From contig NZ_BARF01000034.1 in the NCBI RefSeq assembly GCF_000367365.1, positions 124,001 to 188,000 of the forward strand: a DNA stretch of 64,000 bases, given 5' to 3'. The notes under the pieces are model-generated. The model was not told where the DNA came from. It ran no database searches and was given only the letters and a program-made list of their open reading frames with translations. Below, piece by piece: positions 33,608-42,870 of this stretch (its first letter is position 1; each line of letters begins with the position of its first letter). This DNA is from Streptomyces prunicolor NBRC 13075. Lineage in GTDB: Bacteria; Actinomycetota; Actinomycetes; Streptomycetales; Streptomycetaceae. The translations under genes and the position numbers were made by a program.

Positions 33608-34087
33608 TCAGTCGGAACTCGTGGTGTCAAACCATGTGGGTGCGTCGGACATGGCTTGCTTGATCCGGAACAGCTGGTGTTCGCTCATCGTGGGCAGCGC
33701 ATCCACCTCGAACCAGCCGACCTGCAACGACTCGTCGTCATTCACGGCCGCCTCGCCTCCGACGGCCCGACACCGGAAGGTGATGTCCATGAACTGGCAG
33801 GCGTCACCGTTGGGATAGCTGATCGGCCCCCCGGCCTTGACCAGGACGACCCGTTCCGGCACGCACTCCACGGCCGTCTCCTCGAACACCTCGCGCACCG
33901 CGCAGTCCGCAGGTTGTTCACCGGGCTCCGGGATCCCCGCGATCACCGCCCATTCGTGGTTGTCCGCCCGCTGCCCCAGCAGCACCCTCCCCGCATCGTC
34001 GAAGACAACGGCGCTGACCCCGGGAAGCCAGAGCAGTTGATGCCCCGCGGAGGCCCGGATCGTACGGATGAAATCAGGAGTAGCCAT
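33608..34087 (-). CDS. Nudix hydrolase
   Basis: A 159-aa pyrophosphatase-type protein. The Nudix box is GIPEPGEQPADCAVREVFEET, residues about 50-70; the final Gly of the classical box is Thr. The start MATPDFIRTIRASAGHQLLWLPGVSAVVFD by position and the aromatic-rich end suit the actinobacterial group of small Nudix proteins acting on nucleotide derivatives. The precise substrate is not readable. It appears monocistronic. Confidence 0.9.
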   Translation of the reverse strand: MATPDFIRTIRASAGHQLLWLPGVSAVVFDDAGRVLLGQRADNHEWAVIAGIPEPGEQPADCAVREVFEETAVECVPERVVLVKAGGPISYPNGDACQFMDITFRCRAVGGEAAVNDDESLQVGWFEVDALPTMSEHQLFRIKQAMSDAPTWFDTTSSD

Positions 34088-34164
34088 GCGCCGACCCTAA
34101 CGGGACGGTGCATGGCTACTCCACGAACTGCCGTGCGCGCGGCGGGCGTACAACGGTCGTACGA

Positions 34165-35775
34165 CTACACGGACCCCGCGCGCCGTCGGCGCACACCCGC
34201 GCCGATCGCCCAGCCGAGGCCGGCCGCCGCGACGAGCACCAGGGCCATCTCGGGCAGGATGCCGAGCTTCGTGGCCGGCGTCTCAGAGGAGCGCAACGGC
34301 ACCTTCTGGACCAGGGAGTCGGGCACGAACATGCCGGTCTTCTGGGTGATCTTCCCGTCCGGCATGATGATCGCGCTGACGCCGCTGGTCACCGGGACGG
34401 TGACGGTCCGGCTGTGTTCGACCGCGCGGACCCGGGACATGGCGAGCTGCTGGTAGGTCATCTCGCTGCGGTCGAAGGTCGCGTTGTTGCTGGGCACGGA
34501 GATCAGTTGGGCGCCGTCGGTGACCTCGGAGCGCACGGCCCAGTCGAAGGCGGCCTCGTAGCAGGTGACCAGGCCGATCTTGGCGCCGTTCATGGTGAAC
34601 ACGCCCGGCTTGGTGCCCCGGCTGAAGTCCTGGCGGACCATGCTGGTCCAGTTCTTGTTGATCGCCCCGAGCAGCGAGCGCATCGGGAGGTACTCGCCGA
34701 AGGGCTGGATCTGCCGCTTGTCGTAGGTGTCGGTGGGGCCCTTCACCGGGTCCCAGAGGATCTGCTCGTTGTAGAGCTTGCCGCCCCGTTCGACGACACC
34801 GCCGACCGAGATGGGAGCGCCGATCGCCTTGGCCGCCGCGTCGATGTCGGCGTACGCCTGGGCGTCGGCGAAGGGATCGACGTCGGAGGAGTTCTCCGGC
34901 CACAGGACCACGTCGGGCTTCGCGACCTTGCCCGCCTTGACCCGCGCGGCCAGCCGCAAGGTCTCCTTGACGTGGTAGTCGAGTACCGCCCGCCGCTGGG
35001 CGTTGAACTCCAGTCCCGCGCGCGGGACGTTGCCCTGGATGACCGCGACCGTCGTGGTGCCGTCCTCGGCCTTGTCGCTGACCAGGGACCGCGCGGCCAC
35101 CGCGCCCACCACCGGTACGGCCACGCTCAGCAGCGCCACGGCCGCGGCGGACCGCCGTACGACACGGGTACTGCGGCTCTCCAGGACCAGGCGCACGATC
35201 TCGTAGAGGCCGAAGCCGCACAGGACGACCGCGAAGCCGAGGACCGGGGTGCCGCCCACCGCGGCGAGCGGCAGGAAGACGCCGTCCGCCTGGCCGAACG
35301 CGATCTTGCCCCAGGGGAAGCCGTGGAAGGGGACACGCGCGCGTACCGCCTCACCGGCGATCCACAGCGCCGCCGCCCACAGCGGCCAGGCAGGGAGCTT
35401 CGACACCGCGGTGATGGCCGCGCCGACCAGCGCGACGAAGATCGCCTCGACCACGACCAGGGCGATCCAGGGCCCCGGGCCGACCTCCACGCCGGTCCAC
35501 ACGAGCAGCGGCAGCAGGAATCCGAGGCCGAAGAGGTAGCCGAGCCCGAGGCCCGCCTTCCAGCTGCGGCCACGCAGCACCCACCCGAAACAGGCGAACG
35601 CTGGCAGCGCCAGCCACCACAGGGTGCGCGGCGGAAAACTGACGTAGAGCAGCACTCCGGAGAGCGCGGCTACGGCGGCCGGGACCAGACGGACGAGGCG
35701 GGCGAGGCGCGATGCGGGCGCGGCCTGCGGCTTCAGCTGGTCCGACTCGTCCACGGAAGTTGCGGTGACGGTCAC
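34165..35775 (-). CDS. lnt: Apolipoprotein N-acyltransferase
   Basis: A 536-aa membrane enzyme that adds the third acyl chain to lipoproteins. Six to seven N-terminal helices (residues about 20-220, with SFPPRTLWWLALPAFACF) precede a nitrilase-like catalytic domain with Glu in LWPENSSDVDPF, Lys in DKRQIQPFGEYLP and Cys in VTCYEAAFDW, the expected Glu-Lys-Cys triad. One C-terminal helix and a basic tail (GAGVRRRRAGSV) follow. GTG 35775 has no strong RBS and could be leaderless. Its presence fits the lipoprotein encoded at 3402-4988. Confidence 0.92.
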   Translation of the reverse strand: MTVTATSVDESDQLKPQAAPASRLARLVRLVPAAVAALSGVLLYVSFPPRTLWWLALPAFACFGWVLRGRSWKAGLGLGYLFGLGFLLPLLVWTGVEVGPGPWIALVVVEAIFVALVGAAITAVSKLPAWPLWAAALWIAGEAVRARVPFHGFPWGKIAFGQADGVFLPLAAVGGTPVLGFAVVLCGFGLYEIVRLVLESRSTRVVRRSAAAVALLSVAVPVVGAVAARSLVSDKAEDGTTTVAVIQGNVPRAGLEFNAQRRAVLDYHVKETLRLAARVKAGKVAKPDVVLWPENSSDVDPFADAQAYADIDAAAKAIGAPISVGGVVERGGKLYNEQILWDPVKGPTDTYDKRQIQPFGEYLPMRSLLGAINKNWTSMVRQDFSRGTKPGVFTMNGAKIGLVTCYEAAFDWAVRSEVTDGAQLISVPSNNATFDRSEMTYQQLAMSRVRAVEHSRTVTVPVTSGVSAIIMPDGKITQKTGMFVPDSLVQKVPLRSSETPATKLGILPEMALVLVAAAGLGWAIGAGVRRRRAGSV

Positions 35776-36011
35776 TCCGGGAGTGTACGGCGGTCGACCT
35801 CGGCGCCGACAGCACGGTCCGGACGGCAGCACAGGGCACTGAGCAGGACCGCAGCCGCATCGTTCCTGCGCAACTCGTCCACAAATCGGTCATCAGCCGT
35901 TACGGTGTGCCGGAGCCCCTGTCGTGCGGTCGGTCCAGGCCAGGACGGCCGGGGCCGGTCACGGGTCGGGGGCGGCCCGGTTCAGGGGGCGGCGGGGTGG
36001 GTTCCACGGGG

Positions 36012-37079
36012 ATGGCGTCGGCGACCGGTCCGGACGCCGACAGTGAGAGACGAAACGTTTCGGACGCGGCGGGCATCGTGGTGCTCGGATCGTGTGCCGC
36101 GTGGGCGCTGATCACCGCCGCCATGCACGACGGACGGCCCGAGGGAGTGCTGCTCGCGGTCCTCGCGGTCGCCGCCGGTTACGCCTCGGGGCGGATCTCC
36201 GGGGCGCTGGTGCCGGTCGCCGCGCCCTGTGTGGGGGCACTGGCCGGGCTCGGTCTGGCGCTGGCCGAACCGCATCTCGCCCCGGGCCCCCAGTTCGCCG
36301 TCCCGCTCGGCCACGCCGGTGCGACCGCGGCCCTGCTGACCCTGGCCGTGGGTGCCGCGTGCTGTTCCGCGTGGGCCGCCTCGGCTCCGGCGCTGCGGCT
36401 CGCGCTGTGGCTGCTGGCGGCCGGGATCACGCTCACCGCGGCCGTCCTGGGCTCGGTCACGGGACTCGCCCTGTGCACGGCGGTACTGCTGAGCTCGCTC
36501 GCCGCCGGCCGGATGCGGCTCCGCGGTCTCGGTATCGCCGGCCTGGGGCTGGCCACGGCGCTGGCTACCGGCGTGACCTGGGCCGTCGCCGGAAACGTCC
36601 TCCCGGAGGGGCTGACCGAGTCCCTGGAGGGCCAGCTCACCCCGCACCGGGTCCAACTGTGGCAGGACGCCCTGCACATGGCACACCAGGACTCCGCCCT
36701 CGGGGTGGGCCCCGGACGCTTCGGAGAGCTGAGCAGCGCGGCGGCCGAGGCCCTGCTGCCGGACGGCAAACCGCACTCCGCGCCGCTTCAGCTGGCGGCC
36801 GAGCAGGGAATCGTCGGCGTGCTCCTGCTGGCGGCGGCCTACGGCTGGGTCCTCCACTCGCTGTGGCGCACTAGCCGCCCCACCCCGATCGCGCTCACCG
36901 CGGCCGCCGCGCTGACGGGACTCGCGCTCGTCGCCTCGGTCGGCGACGCGCTGAGCTTCACCTCGGTGTCGGTCGGCGCGGGTTTCCTGGCCGGGCTGGC
37001 CACGGCCCACCCGATCGCCGACGACGCCTCACGCATCGCGCCGGACGTACACGCGCGTGGCGACCGGCTGGCCCCGTGA
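36012..37079 (+). CDS. O-antigen ligase-like polytopic membrane protein
   Basis: A 355-aa protein with about nine or ten membrane helices. Near residue 240 a long loop shows the polymerase/ligase signature LGVGPGRFGELS and HSAPLQLAAEQGIVGVLLL, like Wzy_C family enzymes that join glycans. It is divergent from the lnt gene with 236 bp between them. ATG 36012 follows a GGGG; upstream in-frame sequence back to 35907 is Pro/Gly-rich and unlike a membrane protein start. A role in envelope glycan assembly is inferred. Confidence 0.75.
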   Translation: MASATGPDADSERRNVSDAAGIVVLGSCAAWALITAAMHDGRPEGVLLAVLAVAAGYASGRISGALVPVAAPCVGALAGLGLALAEPHLAPGPQFAVPLGHAGATAALLTLAVGAACCSAWAASAPALRLALWLLAAGITLTAAVLGSVTGLALCTAVLLSSLAAGRMRLRGLGIAGLGLATALATGVTWAVAGNVLPEGLTESLEGQLTPHRVQLWQDALHMAHQDSALGVGPGRFGELSSAAAEALLPDGKPHSAPLQLAAEQGIVGVLLLAAAYGWVLHSLWRTSRPTPIALTAAAALTGLALVASVGDALSFTSVSVGAGFLAGLATAHPIADDASRIAPDVHARGDRLAP

Positions 37080-37094
37080 CGGGCAAGGAACGGG

Positions 37095-37640
37095 TCAGAG
37101 CACCGCGCCGGACTTGGGCGGCGCCAGCCGGTCCGTGATGATCCGTACGGCCGCCTCGGCGTTGTCGACGGTGATCGTGAACGTGTGCCCGTCCCACAGC
37201 CGCAGGACGATGCCCTCACCACGCCGTACGACGACGGCGGTGCCCTTCTCGGGCCGCCAGCGGTAGCCCCAGCCGCCCCACTGGCGCGGGGTGACGTGCG
37301 GGGCGAACTCGGCGCCCGCGACGCTCGCGAGGGGGATGCGGCGGCGCGGCAGACCGATGTGGCCGCAGCGCACTTCGAGGCACTCCGTGTCCACCTTCAG
37401 GCCGACGTGCACGAAGGCGAGCGTGCCGAACAGCATGAGCAGTCCGGCCGCGATGCACCCGACGACGGACATGACGAGCGGGGCGATGCCGGACGTCCAG
37501 GTGGAGTCCACGGCCAGCTCGATGCCGAGCGCCATGCAGGCGGCACCGGCGAGCGCCAGCAGCCACTGGAACCGGTTCGTGGCGCGTCCGGTCCAGATCT
37601 CGGTCTGCGGGAAGGTTTCGTCGCGGGGGTGGTCCCTCAT
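37095..37640 (-). CDS. Membrane protein with PH-like C-terminal domain
   Basis: A 181-aa protein with two helices (WLLALAGAACMALGIELAV and IAPLVMSVVGCIAAGLLMLFG) followed by a cytosolic beta-rich domain: VHVGLKVDTECLEVRCG, IPLASVAGAEF, KGTAVVVRRGEGIVLRLWDGHTFTITV by position. This layout is common in streptomycete DUF3093-like and PH-domain membrane proteins; function unknown. It is convergent with the O-antigen-ligase-like gene (15-bp gap). Confidence 0.78.
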   Translation of the reverse strand: MRDHPRDETFPQTEIWTGRATNRFQWLLALAGAACMALGIELAVDSTWTSGIAPLVMSVVGCIAAGLLMLFGTLAFVHVGLKVDTECLEVRCGHIGLPRRRIPLASVAGAEFAPHVTPRQWGGWGYRWRPEKGTAVVVRRGEGIVLRLWDGHTFTITVDNAEAAVRIITDRLAPPKSGAVL

Positions 37641-37746
37641 GCCTACGAGACTACTCAGCTTTCGCTGCGCGGGTACGGCGTTGCGGAGGGTGACCGTTTT
37701 GTGGGGCGCCACGGTGGACGCACAGCGTCCGCTCCGTCGCCGGCGC

Positions 37747-38532
37747 TCAGTGGGCGGGCGTGACGGCCCGCAGGAGTCGGCCCTCGGTGTAGACCGACGC
37801 GGCGGCGGGCAGCGCGCCCTCACGGCCGTTCAGGAGCACCGTCACGGTGCCGTCGGGCAGCGCCTCGGGGGCGGGTCTTTCACCGATCCGGCGCAGTGCC
37901 TGGGCGGCCACCGCGTCGGCGGAGCCGTGCAGGACGAGCGGCGGGCGGTCGGGGCGCTGCACTGCGGCGCGGATGCGTTCGGCCACCAACTCGTAATGGG
38001 TGCAGCCCAGGACGACGGTCGTTACATCGTCGGGGGTCAGCTCGGCGGCAGCGGCGACGGCGGCGTCGATGGCCGGCTCGTCCCCGTGTTCCACGGCTTC
38101 GGCCAGTCCCCAGCACGGGATCTCGGTGACCGGGACACCGTGAGCGAAGTCCTTGATGAGGCCGTGCTGGTAGGGGCTGCCGGTGGTGGCAGGAGTCGCC
38201 CAGATCGCGAAGGGGGTGCCGCCGGCCGCGGCCGGCTTGATCGCCGGGACCGTGCCGATGACCGGGATACCGGGCTCCAGGCGCTCGCGCAGGACCGTCA
38301 GAGCGTGCACGGTCGCGGTGTTGCAGCCGATGATCAGGGCGTCGGGCCGGTGCGCGGCGGCGGCCTCGGCGATGGCCAGCGCGCGCTGGGCGACGTCTTC
38401 GGGGGTCCGCGGTCCGTAGGGCATGCCCTCGGGGTCCAGGGAGAGCACAAGATCCGCGTCGGGGCGCACCCGCCGTACCGCCGCGGTGGCCGCCAGAAGG
38501 CCGATTCCGGAGTCAATCAGCGCGATCTTCAC
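37747..38532 (-). CDS. Aspartate/glutamate racemase family protein (MurI-like)
   Basis: A 261-aa cofactor-independent racemase. It starts like glutamate racemase (MKIALIDSGIGLLA, with LLA where MurI has GLT) and has both catalytic cysteines: Cys in IIGCNTATVHAL (about residue 70) and in VLGCTHYEL (about 185). The divergent N-terminal motif and C-terminus suggest it may not be the housekeeping MurI but a paralogue; that is inference. It is divergent from the HpnB-like glycosyltransferase gene with 57 bp between the starts. Confidence 0.85.
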   Translation of the reverse strand: MKIALIDSGIGLLAATAAVRRVRPDADLVLSLDPEGMPYGPRTPEDVAQRALAIAEAAAAHRPDALIIGCNTATVHALTVLRERLEPGIPVIGTVPAIKPAAAGGTPFAIWATPATTGSPYQHGLIKDFAHGVPVTEIPCWGLAEAVEHGDEPAIDAAVAAAAELTPDDVTTVVLGCTHYELVAERIRAAVQRPDRPPLVLHGSADAVAAQALRRIGERPAPEALPDGTVTVLLNGREGALPAAASVYTEGRLLRAVTPAH

Positions 38533-38589
38533 CCGGCCACGATAGACGATGGCCTCTGTGGACCCGCTCCCGTGGGGCAGACTGCGCCC

Positions 38590-39768
38590 GTGAGCGCCAT
38601 CGTGTGGATCGCCGCCGGATCACTCGCCGCCTGGCTGTGGCTGCTGTTCTGTCAGGGCTTCTTCTGGCGCACGGACATCAGACTCCCGGCCCGTACCGAC
38701 CCCGACGCCTGGCCGCAGGTCTGCGTGGTCGTCCCGGCCCGCGACGAGGCCGCCGTACTCCCCGAGAGTCTGCCCTCGCTCCTCGCCCAGGACTATCCCG
38801 GGCGGGCGGAGATCTTCCTTGTCGACGATGGCAGTTCGGACGGCACCGGGGAACTGGCCCGCGAGCTGGCGTCCCGGCACGGCGGGCTGCCGCTGACCGT
38901 GGACTCCCCCGGCGAACCGCCCGCGGGCTGGACGGGCAAGTTGTGGGCCGTACGGCACGGCATCGGTCTGGCACGCGCGCGTGAGCCCGAGTACCTGCTG
39001 CTGACGGACGCGGACATCGCCCATGCCCCGGACAGCCTGCGGGAGTTGGTGGCGGCGGCCCGCACCGGCGGCTTCGACGCCGTGTCCCTGATGGCCAGGC
39101 TGCGCGTGGAGAGCCTGTGGGAGCGGCTCGTGGTGCCGGCGTTCGTCTACTTCTTCGCGCAGCTGTATCCGTTCCGCCGGATCGGCAAGCGCTCAGCGCG
39201 GACCGCGGCCGCGGCGGGCGGTTGTGTCCTGCTGCGCACCGACGCCGCCGAGCGGGCGCGGATCCCGGACGCCATCCGGCACGCGGTGATCGACGACGTG
39301 GCGCTCGCGCGGGCCGTCAGGGGCGGCGGCGGTCACATCTGGCTGGGGCTCGCCGAGCGGGTGGACAGCGTGCGCCCCTATCCGCGACTGCACGACCTGT
39401 GGCGGATGGTCTCGCGCAGCGCGTACGCGCAACTGCGGCACAACCCGCTGCTCCTCCTGGGTACCGTCCTGGGCCTGGCGCTGGTGTATCTCGTGCCGCC
39501 GGTGGCCCTGTTCACCGGTCTGGCCGTGGGGAGTACGGCGACCGCGGTCCTCGGCGGTCTCGCGTGGCTGGTGATGACGGGGACGTACCTCCCGATGCTC
39601 CGCTACTACGGACAGCCGCTGTGGCTCGCTCCCCTGCTGCCGTTCACCGCGTTTCTGTACCTCTTGATGACCGTCGATTCCGCGGTGCAGCACTACAGGG
39701 GACGCGGTGCGGCCTGGAAGGGCCGCACCTACGCGCGTCCCGACGCCGTCGTCGGCGACGAGAGCTGA
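38590..39768 (+). CDS. HpnB-like (hopanoid-associated type) glycosyltransferase
   Basis: A 392-aa family-2 glycosyltransferase with membrane helices at both ends. The catalytic part shows VVVPARDEA, LAQDYPG, FLVDDGSSDGTGELA, PAGWTGKLWAVRHG and LLTDADIAH, with the ERLVVPAFVYFFAQLYPF segment typical of the HpnB family. Three C-terminal helices follow. In hopanoid producers HpnB genes sit with hopanoid biosynthesis, but none of those genes is visible here. GTG 38590 is used because the first helix follows directly. Confidence 0.85.
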   Translation: MSAIVWIAAGSLAAWLWLLFCQGFFWRTDIRLPARTDPDAWPQVCVVVPARDEAAVLPESLPSLLAQDYPGRAEIFLVDDGSSDGTGELARELASRHGGLPLTVDSPGEPPAGWTGKLWAVRHGIGLARAREPEYLLLTDADIAHAPDSLRELVAAARTGGFDAVSLMARLRVESLWERLVVPAFVYFFAQLYPFRRIGKRSARTAAAAGGCVLLRTDAAERARIPDAIRHAVIDDVALARAVRGGGGHIWLGLAERVDSVRPYPRLHDLWRMVSRSAYAQLRHNPLLLLGTVLGLALVYLVPPVALFTGLAVGSTATAVLGGLAWLVMTGTYLPMLRYYGQPLWLAPLLPFTAFLYLLMTVDSAVQHYRGRGAAWKGRTYARPDAVVGDES

Positions 39769-39772
39769 GCGC

Positions 39773-41077
39773 TCACTTGCGACCTGGGGTCCAGTTCATG
39801 CCCCACCCGTAGACGCGGTCCACGGTTCGCTGCGGGCTGACCCCACGGTCGGGGACGAGGTAGCGGACCTCGCGCTGGACGACGAGATCTCCCCCGGTGT
39901 TGGTGATCAGGGCGAGTGCGCACACCGTGGAGGGCACCGTGCACTCGTCGAGCGAGAAGTCGATCGCGGCGCCGTGCTGCGGCTGGAGGGTGACCGTGGC
40001 GTGCAGGTCGGCGAAGGAACGGGCGCCCTCGTAGATGGTCACGAAGACCAGGATGCGCCGGAAGTCCTTGATGTGGTCCAGGTTGACGGTGAGGTTCTCG
40101 CCGCTCGCCGAGGCGCCGGTGCGGTCGTCGCCGTCGAGGTGGATGTACGGGGGCCGCTGCAGTGAGCCGTACGCGTTGCCGAGGGCCTGGACGACGCCCT
40201 TGCGGCCGTCGGCGAGTTCGTACAGGGCGCACAGGTCGAGGTCGAGGTCCGCGTGCATCGCGACCGCCCGGCCGCGCTTGCTGCCCCAGCCGGAGAACTG
40301 CTTGCGCACCTCCCAGTTGAGGTTCACGCGCATGGCGCCCGAGGTGCCGCCCTGCTTGGTCAGGGAGACCGAGGGGGCCGCCTTGGTGAGCGTGACCTTG
40401 GAGAGCCGCACGGGGGCCGCCGAGGGGGGCGGGGGCGGGCTCACCGGGGGCGCGACCGGAGGGGGCATGGTCACGGGCGGCTGGACCGGTGGCGGCAGGC
40501 TCACGGGCGGCCCGGAGGGCGCTGGCATGGTCGCGGTCGGTGCCGCCTGCTGCGGCTCGTCCACGGTGATGCCGAAGTCGGTCGCCAGGCCTACGAGTCC
40601 GCTGTCGTAGCCCTGGCCGACGGCCCGGAACTTCCAGGCGCCCTGGCGGCGGTAGAACTCGCCGAGCACGAAGGCGGTCTCGACCGTCGCGCCCGTGCTG
40701 TCGAAGCGGGCGACCGCGGTGTTCTGTCCGGCGTCCTGGACCTCGATGTACAGGTCGGGGACCCGGCCGAACGTCCCGCCGTCGGCGGAGGCGGCGAGGA
40801 CGATGCGGTCGACGGTGGGCTCCACGCGCGCGAGGTCGACGAGCAGGCTGTCGGTCACCTTCCCGCCGGCGTTGCCCTTGCCCTCGTGGCGGACCGCGCC
40901 GGAGGAGTGCGTCGGCTGGTTGTAGAACACGAAGTCGCCGTCGGAACGGACCTTCCCGTCGACCAGCAGCAGGGCCGAGGCGTCCGCGTCCGGGACGCCG
41001 GCTCCGGGCCGCCAGCCCAGTTCGACGCGCAGTGCCGTCGTCGGCACCGGAACATTCGATCCCTTAGGCATCGACAT
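39773..41077 (-). CDS. Double TerD-domain stress protein with proline-rich linker
   Basis: A 434-aa protein with two TerD-family calcium-binding domains. The first (residues 1-185) starts MSMPKGSNVPVPTTALRVELGW and contains DGDFVFYNQP; a linker of about 60 residues of PP-rich repeats follows; the second (about 245-434) has VRVNL-like NLNWEV, DLDLDLCALYEL, HLDGDDRTG and RRILVFVTIYEG. ATG 41077 is preceded by GAGGGGGC. TerD proteins act in tellurite and general stress resistance and in cell differentiation. Stop codon is 5 bp from the convergent glycosyltransferase stop. Confidence 0.9.
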   Translation of the reverse strand: MSMPKGSNVPVPTTALRVELGWRPGAGVPDADASALLLVDGKVRSDGDFVFYNQPTHSSGAVRHEGKGNAGGKVTDSLLVDLARVEPTVDRIVLAASADGGTFGRVPDLYIEVQDAGQNTAVARFDSTGATVETAFVLGEFYRRQGAWKFRAVGQGYDSGLVGLATDFGITVDEPQQAAPTATMPAPSGPPVSLPPPVQPPVTMPPPVAPPVSPPPPPSAAPVRLSKVTLTKAAPSVSLTKQGGTSGAMRVNLNWEVRKQFSGWGSKRGRAVAMHADLDLDLCALYELADGRKGVVQALGNAYGSLQRPPYIHLDGDDRTGASASGENLTVNLDHIKDFRRILVFVTIYEGARSFADLHATVTLQPQHGAAIDFSLDECTVPSTVCALALITNTGGDLVVQREVRYLVPDRGVSPQRTVDRVYGWGMNWTPGRK

Positions 41078-41218
41078 GTCTGCCCCCTCACGTGTCACCG
41101 TGCCAGGACACGCCCCGGCAGCCCATCGGGTGTCTACCCACAACCTATTCCCCGGGGCGGCGAACGCCCATGAGGGGGCGCGGTTACACCGTCGGCCAAC
41201 CCGCTGGTAACCCGCCAG

Positions 41219-41273
41219 GAACTTGGCTTTTACCCGATCCGAACACGGGTCGATGCCCTTTTTTGCCAAGTTC
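41219..41273. promoter_or_regulatory. Inverted repeat between the TerD gene and the next gene
   Basis: GAACTTGGC (41219-41227) is perfectly inverted at 41265-41273 (GCCAAGTTC), with a nested ACCCG/CGGGT pair inside and a run of six T between. It lies in the 290-bp divergent promoter region and is AT-richer than its surroundings. It may be an operator or an RNA leader structure. Confidence 0.4.
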
Positions 41274-41367
41274 GCTCGCATTGGGGATCCCATGCCACTG
41301 CCGACACGGAAAACAACCCTCTAATCGGTCTCCCCAACCAGCACATCGTGGGCTTAACTTATGTGCC

Positions 41368-41802
41368 ATGACCTCCCCCCGCTCCACTTATGGCGGCGGC
41401 TACTACTCCGCCTCCTTCCCGGACACTCCGATCTACGACTCCCTCGTGGCCGAGCGGGGGACCCCGCAGATCGCTCCGATCCGGGTCCCCGCCGCCTACG
41501 ACATGCCGGGGAGCAACCTGCCGGCGCTGCCGTCGGCACTGCCCGCCCTCCCGGCGGGTCCCTCGCAGAACTACGGCTATCCGCAGGCTCAGCAGCCCGC
41601 CCCGCTGCAGCAGGCGCCCGCCGCGTACATCCCGCAGCAGGCCCCGCCGCGCGGCTACCCCGGGCAGCAGCAACAGCAGCCGCGTCCGATGGCGGCTCCG
41701 GCCGGCTACGAGGCGATGCGTCCGGCGGCGCCCCGACCCGCCCCTGCGCCGTACCAGCAGGACCCGTACAACAACCAGCAGCAGTACCGCGGCGGTTACT
41801 GA
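41368..41802 (+). CDS. Proline/glutamine/alanine-rich conserved protein, 144 aa
   Basis: The first 45 residues (SPRSTYGGGYYS, DTPIYDSLVAERGTPQIAPI by position) look conserved, with many Tyr and Gly. The rest is low-complexity Pro/Ala/Gln with PAAYIPQQAPPRGYPGQQQQQ by position and a QQYRGGY end. There is no signal peptide or helix; it is probably disordered. ATG 41368 lies only seven bases after another ATG (41361), and no RBS is obvious. I believe the N-terminal pattern recurs in streptomycetes next to TerD genes, but I know no function. Confidence 0.7.
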   Translation: MTSPRSTYGGGYYSASFPDTPIYDSLVAERGTPQIAPIRVPAAYDMPGSNLPALPSALPALPAGPSQNYGYPQAQQPAPLQQAPAAYIPQQAPPRGYPGQQQQQPRPMAAPAGYEAMRPAAPRPAPAPYQQDPYNNQQQYRGGY

Positions 41803-41844
41803 TCCGCACCCTGCGTTGTCGGTGCCGACTGGCACGATGGAGCG

Positions 41845-42669
41845 ATGGGGAATGCGGAGCTGCGGGCGATCCACGTTCATCCGGTCAAGGCACTCCGGGG
41901 TTTCTCGCCCCGGGAGGCTCTCGTGGAGCCTTGGGGGCTGGCCGGTGACCGACGCTGGGTGCTGATCGACGACGGGGGAAAGGTCGTCACGCAACGCGAG
42001 CACCCGCGTCTCGCACTGGCCGCCGCCGAGCTTCTGCCCGGCGGCGGTGTTCGTCTGTCCGCGCCCGGCCGTGACCCGCTGACCGTGGCCGTTCCGGAGC
42101 CGGTCACCACCGTGGCGATGGAGGTCTTCGGCACCAAGGTCGACGCGGTGCCCGCGCGGGACGCCGCGCACACCTGGTGCAGCGACTATCTGGGCCTCGG
42201 CGTACGTCTCGTCCACATGGACGACCCCGCCACGCGCAGGTCGGTCGACCCGGACTACGCGCTTCCCGGTGAGACGGTCAGTTTCGCCGACGGCTATCCG
42301 CTGCTGCTGACCTCCGAGGCGTCCCTCGATGCCCTCAACTCCCTTATCGCGCAGGGGGACCACGCGGCCGAGGGGCCGCTTCCGATGAACCGGTTCCGGC
42401 CCAATGTGGTCGTCGCGGGCACCGCTGCCTGGGCCGAGGACGACTGGTCGGACGTCGTGATCGGCGAGGTCGCCTTCCGGGTCGCGAAGAAGTGCGGGCG
42501 CTGCGTCGTGACCACCACCGACCAGGGCACCGCCGAGCGCGGCAAGGAGCCGTTGCGCACGCTGGCCCGGCACCGCCGTATCGGCGGCAAGCTCGTCTTC
42601 GGGCAGAACCTGGTGCCCCGTTCGACCGGCACGATCCGCGTCGGTGATCCGGTCCGGATTCTCGCGTAG
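41845..42669 (+). CDS. MOSC domain-containing molybdenum-cofactor protein
   Basis: A 274-aa protein with an N-terminal MOSC_N beta-barrel (residues about 5-115: IHVHPVKALRGFSPREALVEPWGLAGDRRWVLID by position) and a C-terminal MOSC domain. FRPNVVV and KKCGRCVVTTTDQGT give the conserved Cys that binds molybdenum in mARC and related proteins. These enzymes reduce N-hydroxylated compounds or handle the sulfurated cofactor. The gene begins 42 bp after the Pro/Gln-rich gene and could be cotranscribed. Confidence 0.88.
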   Translation: MGNAELRAIHVHPVKALRGFSPREALVEPWGLAGDRRWVLIDDGGKVVTQREHPRLALAAAELLPGGGVRLSAPGRDPLTVAVPEPVTTVAMEVFGTKVDAVPARDAAHTWCSDYLGLGVRLVHMDDPATRRSVDPDYALPGETVSFADGYPLLLTSEASLDALNSLIAQGDHAAEGPLPMNRFRPNVVVAGTAAWAEDDWSDVVIGEVAFRVAKKCGRCVVTTTDQGTAERGKEPLRTLARHRRIGGKLVFGQNLVPRSTGTIRVGDPVRILA

Positions 42670-42870
42670 GCGGAGTCGTGCCCGAGAGCGCGCGAGGTTC
42701 CGCCGAAGAGCGCGTGAGGCGGGAACCCTCCCCGTGGGCCCGGTCGTTGAGATCCCGTGAGAAGTTCATGAGAGGCCCGGTGAGAGGTGATTTCGCTCTC
42801 TCTTTGCCGGGGCTCTTGGGTGAACGGCCACGCCTGGGGTTATCACGGAGCGGGAAGGGGGTGCGGGACG

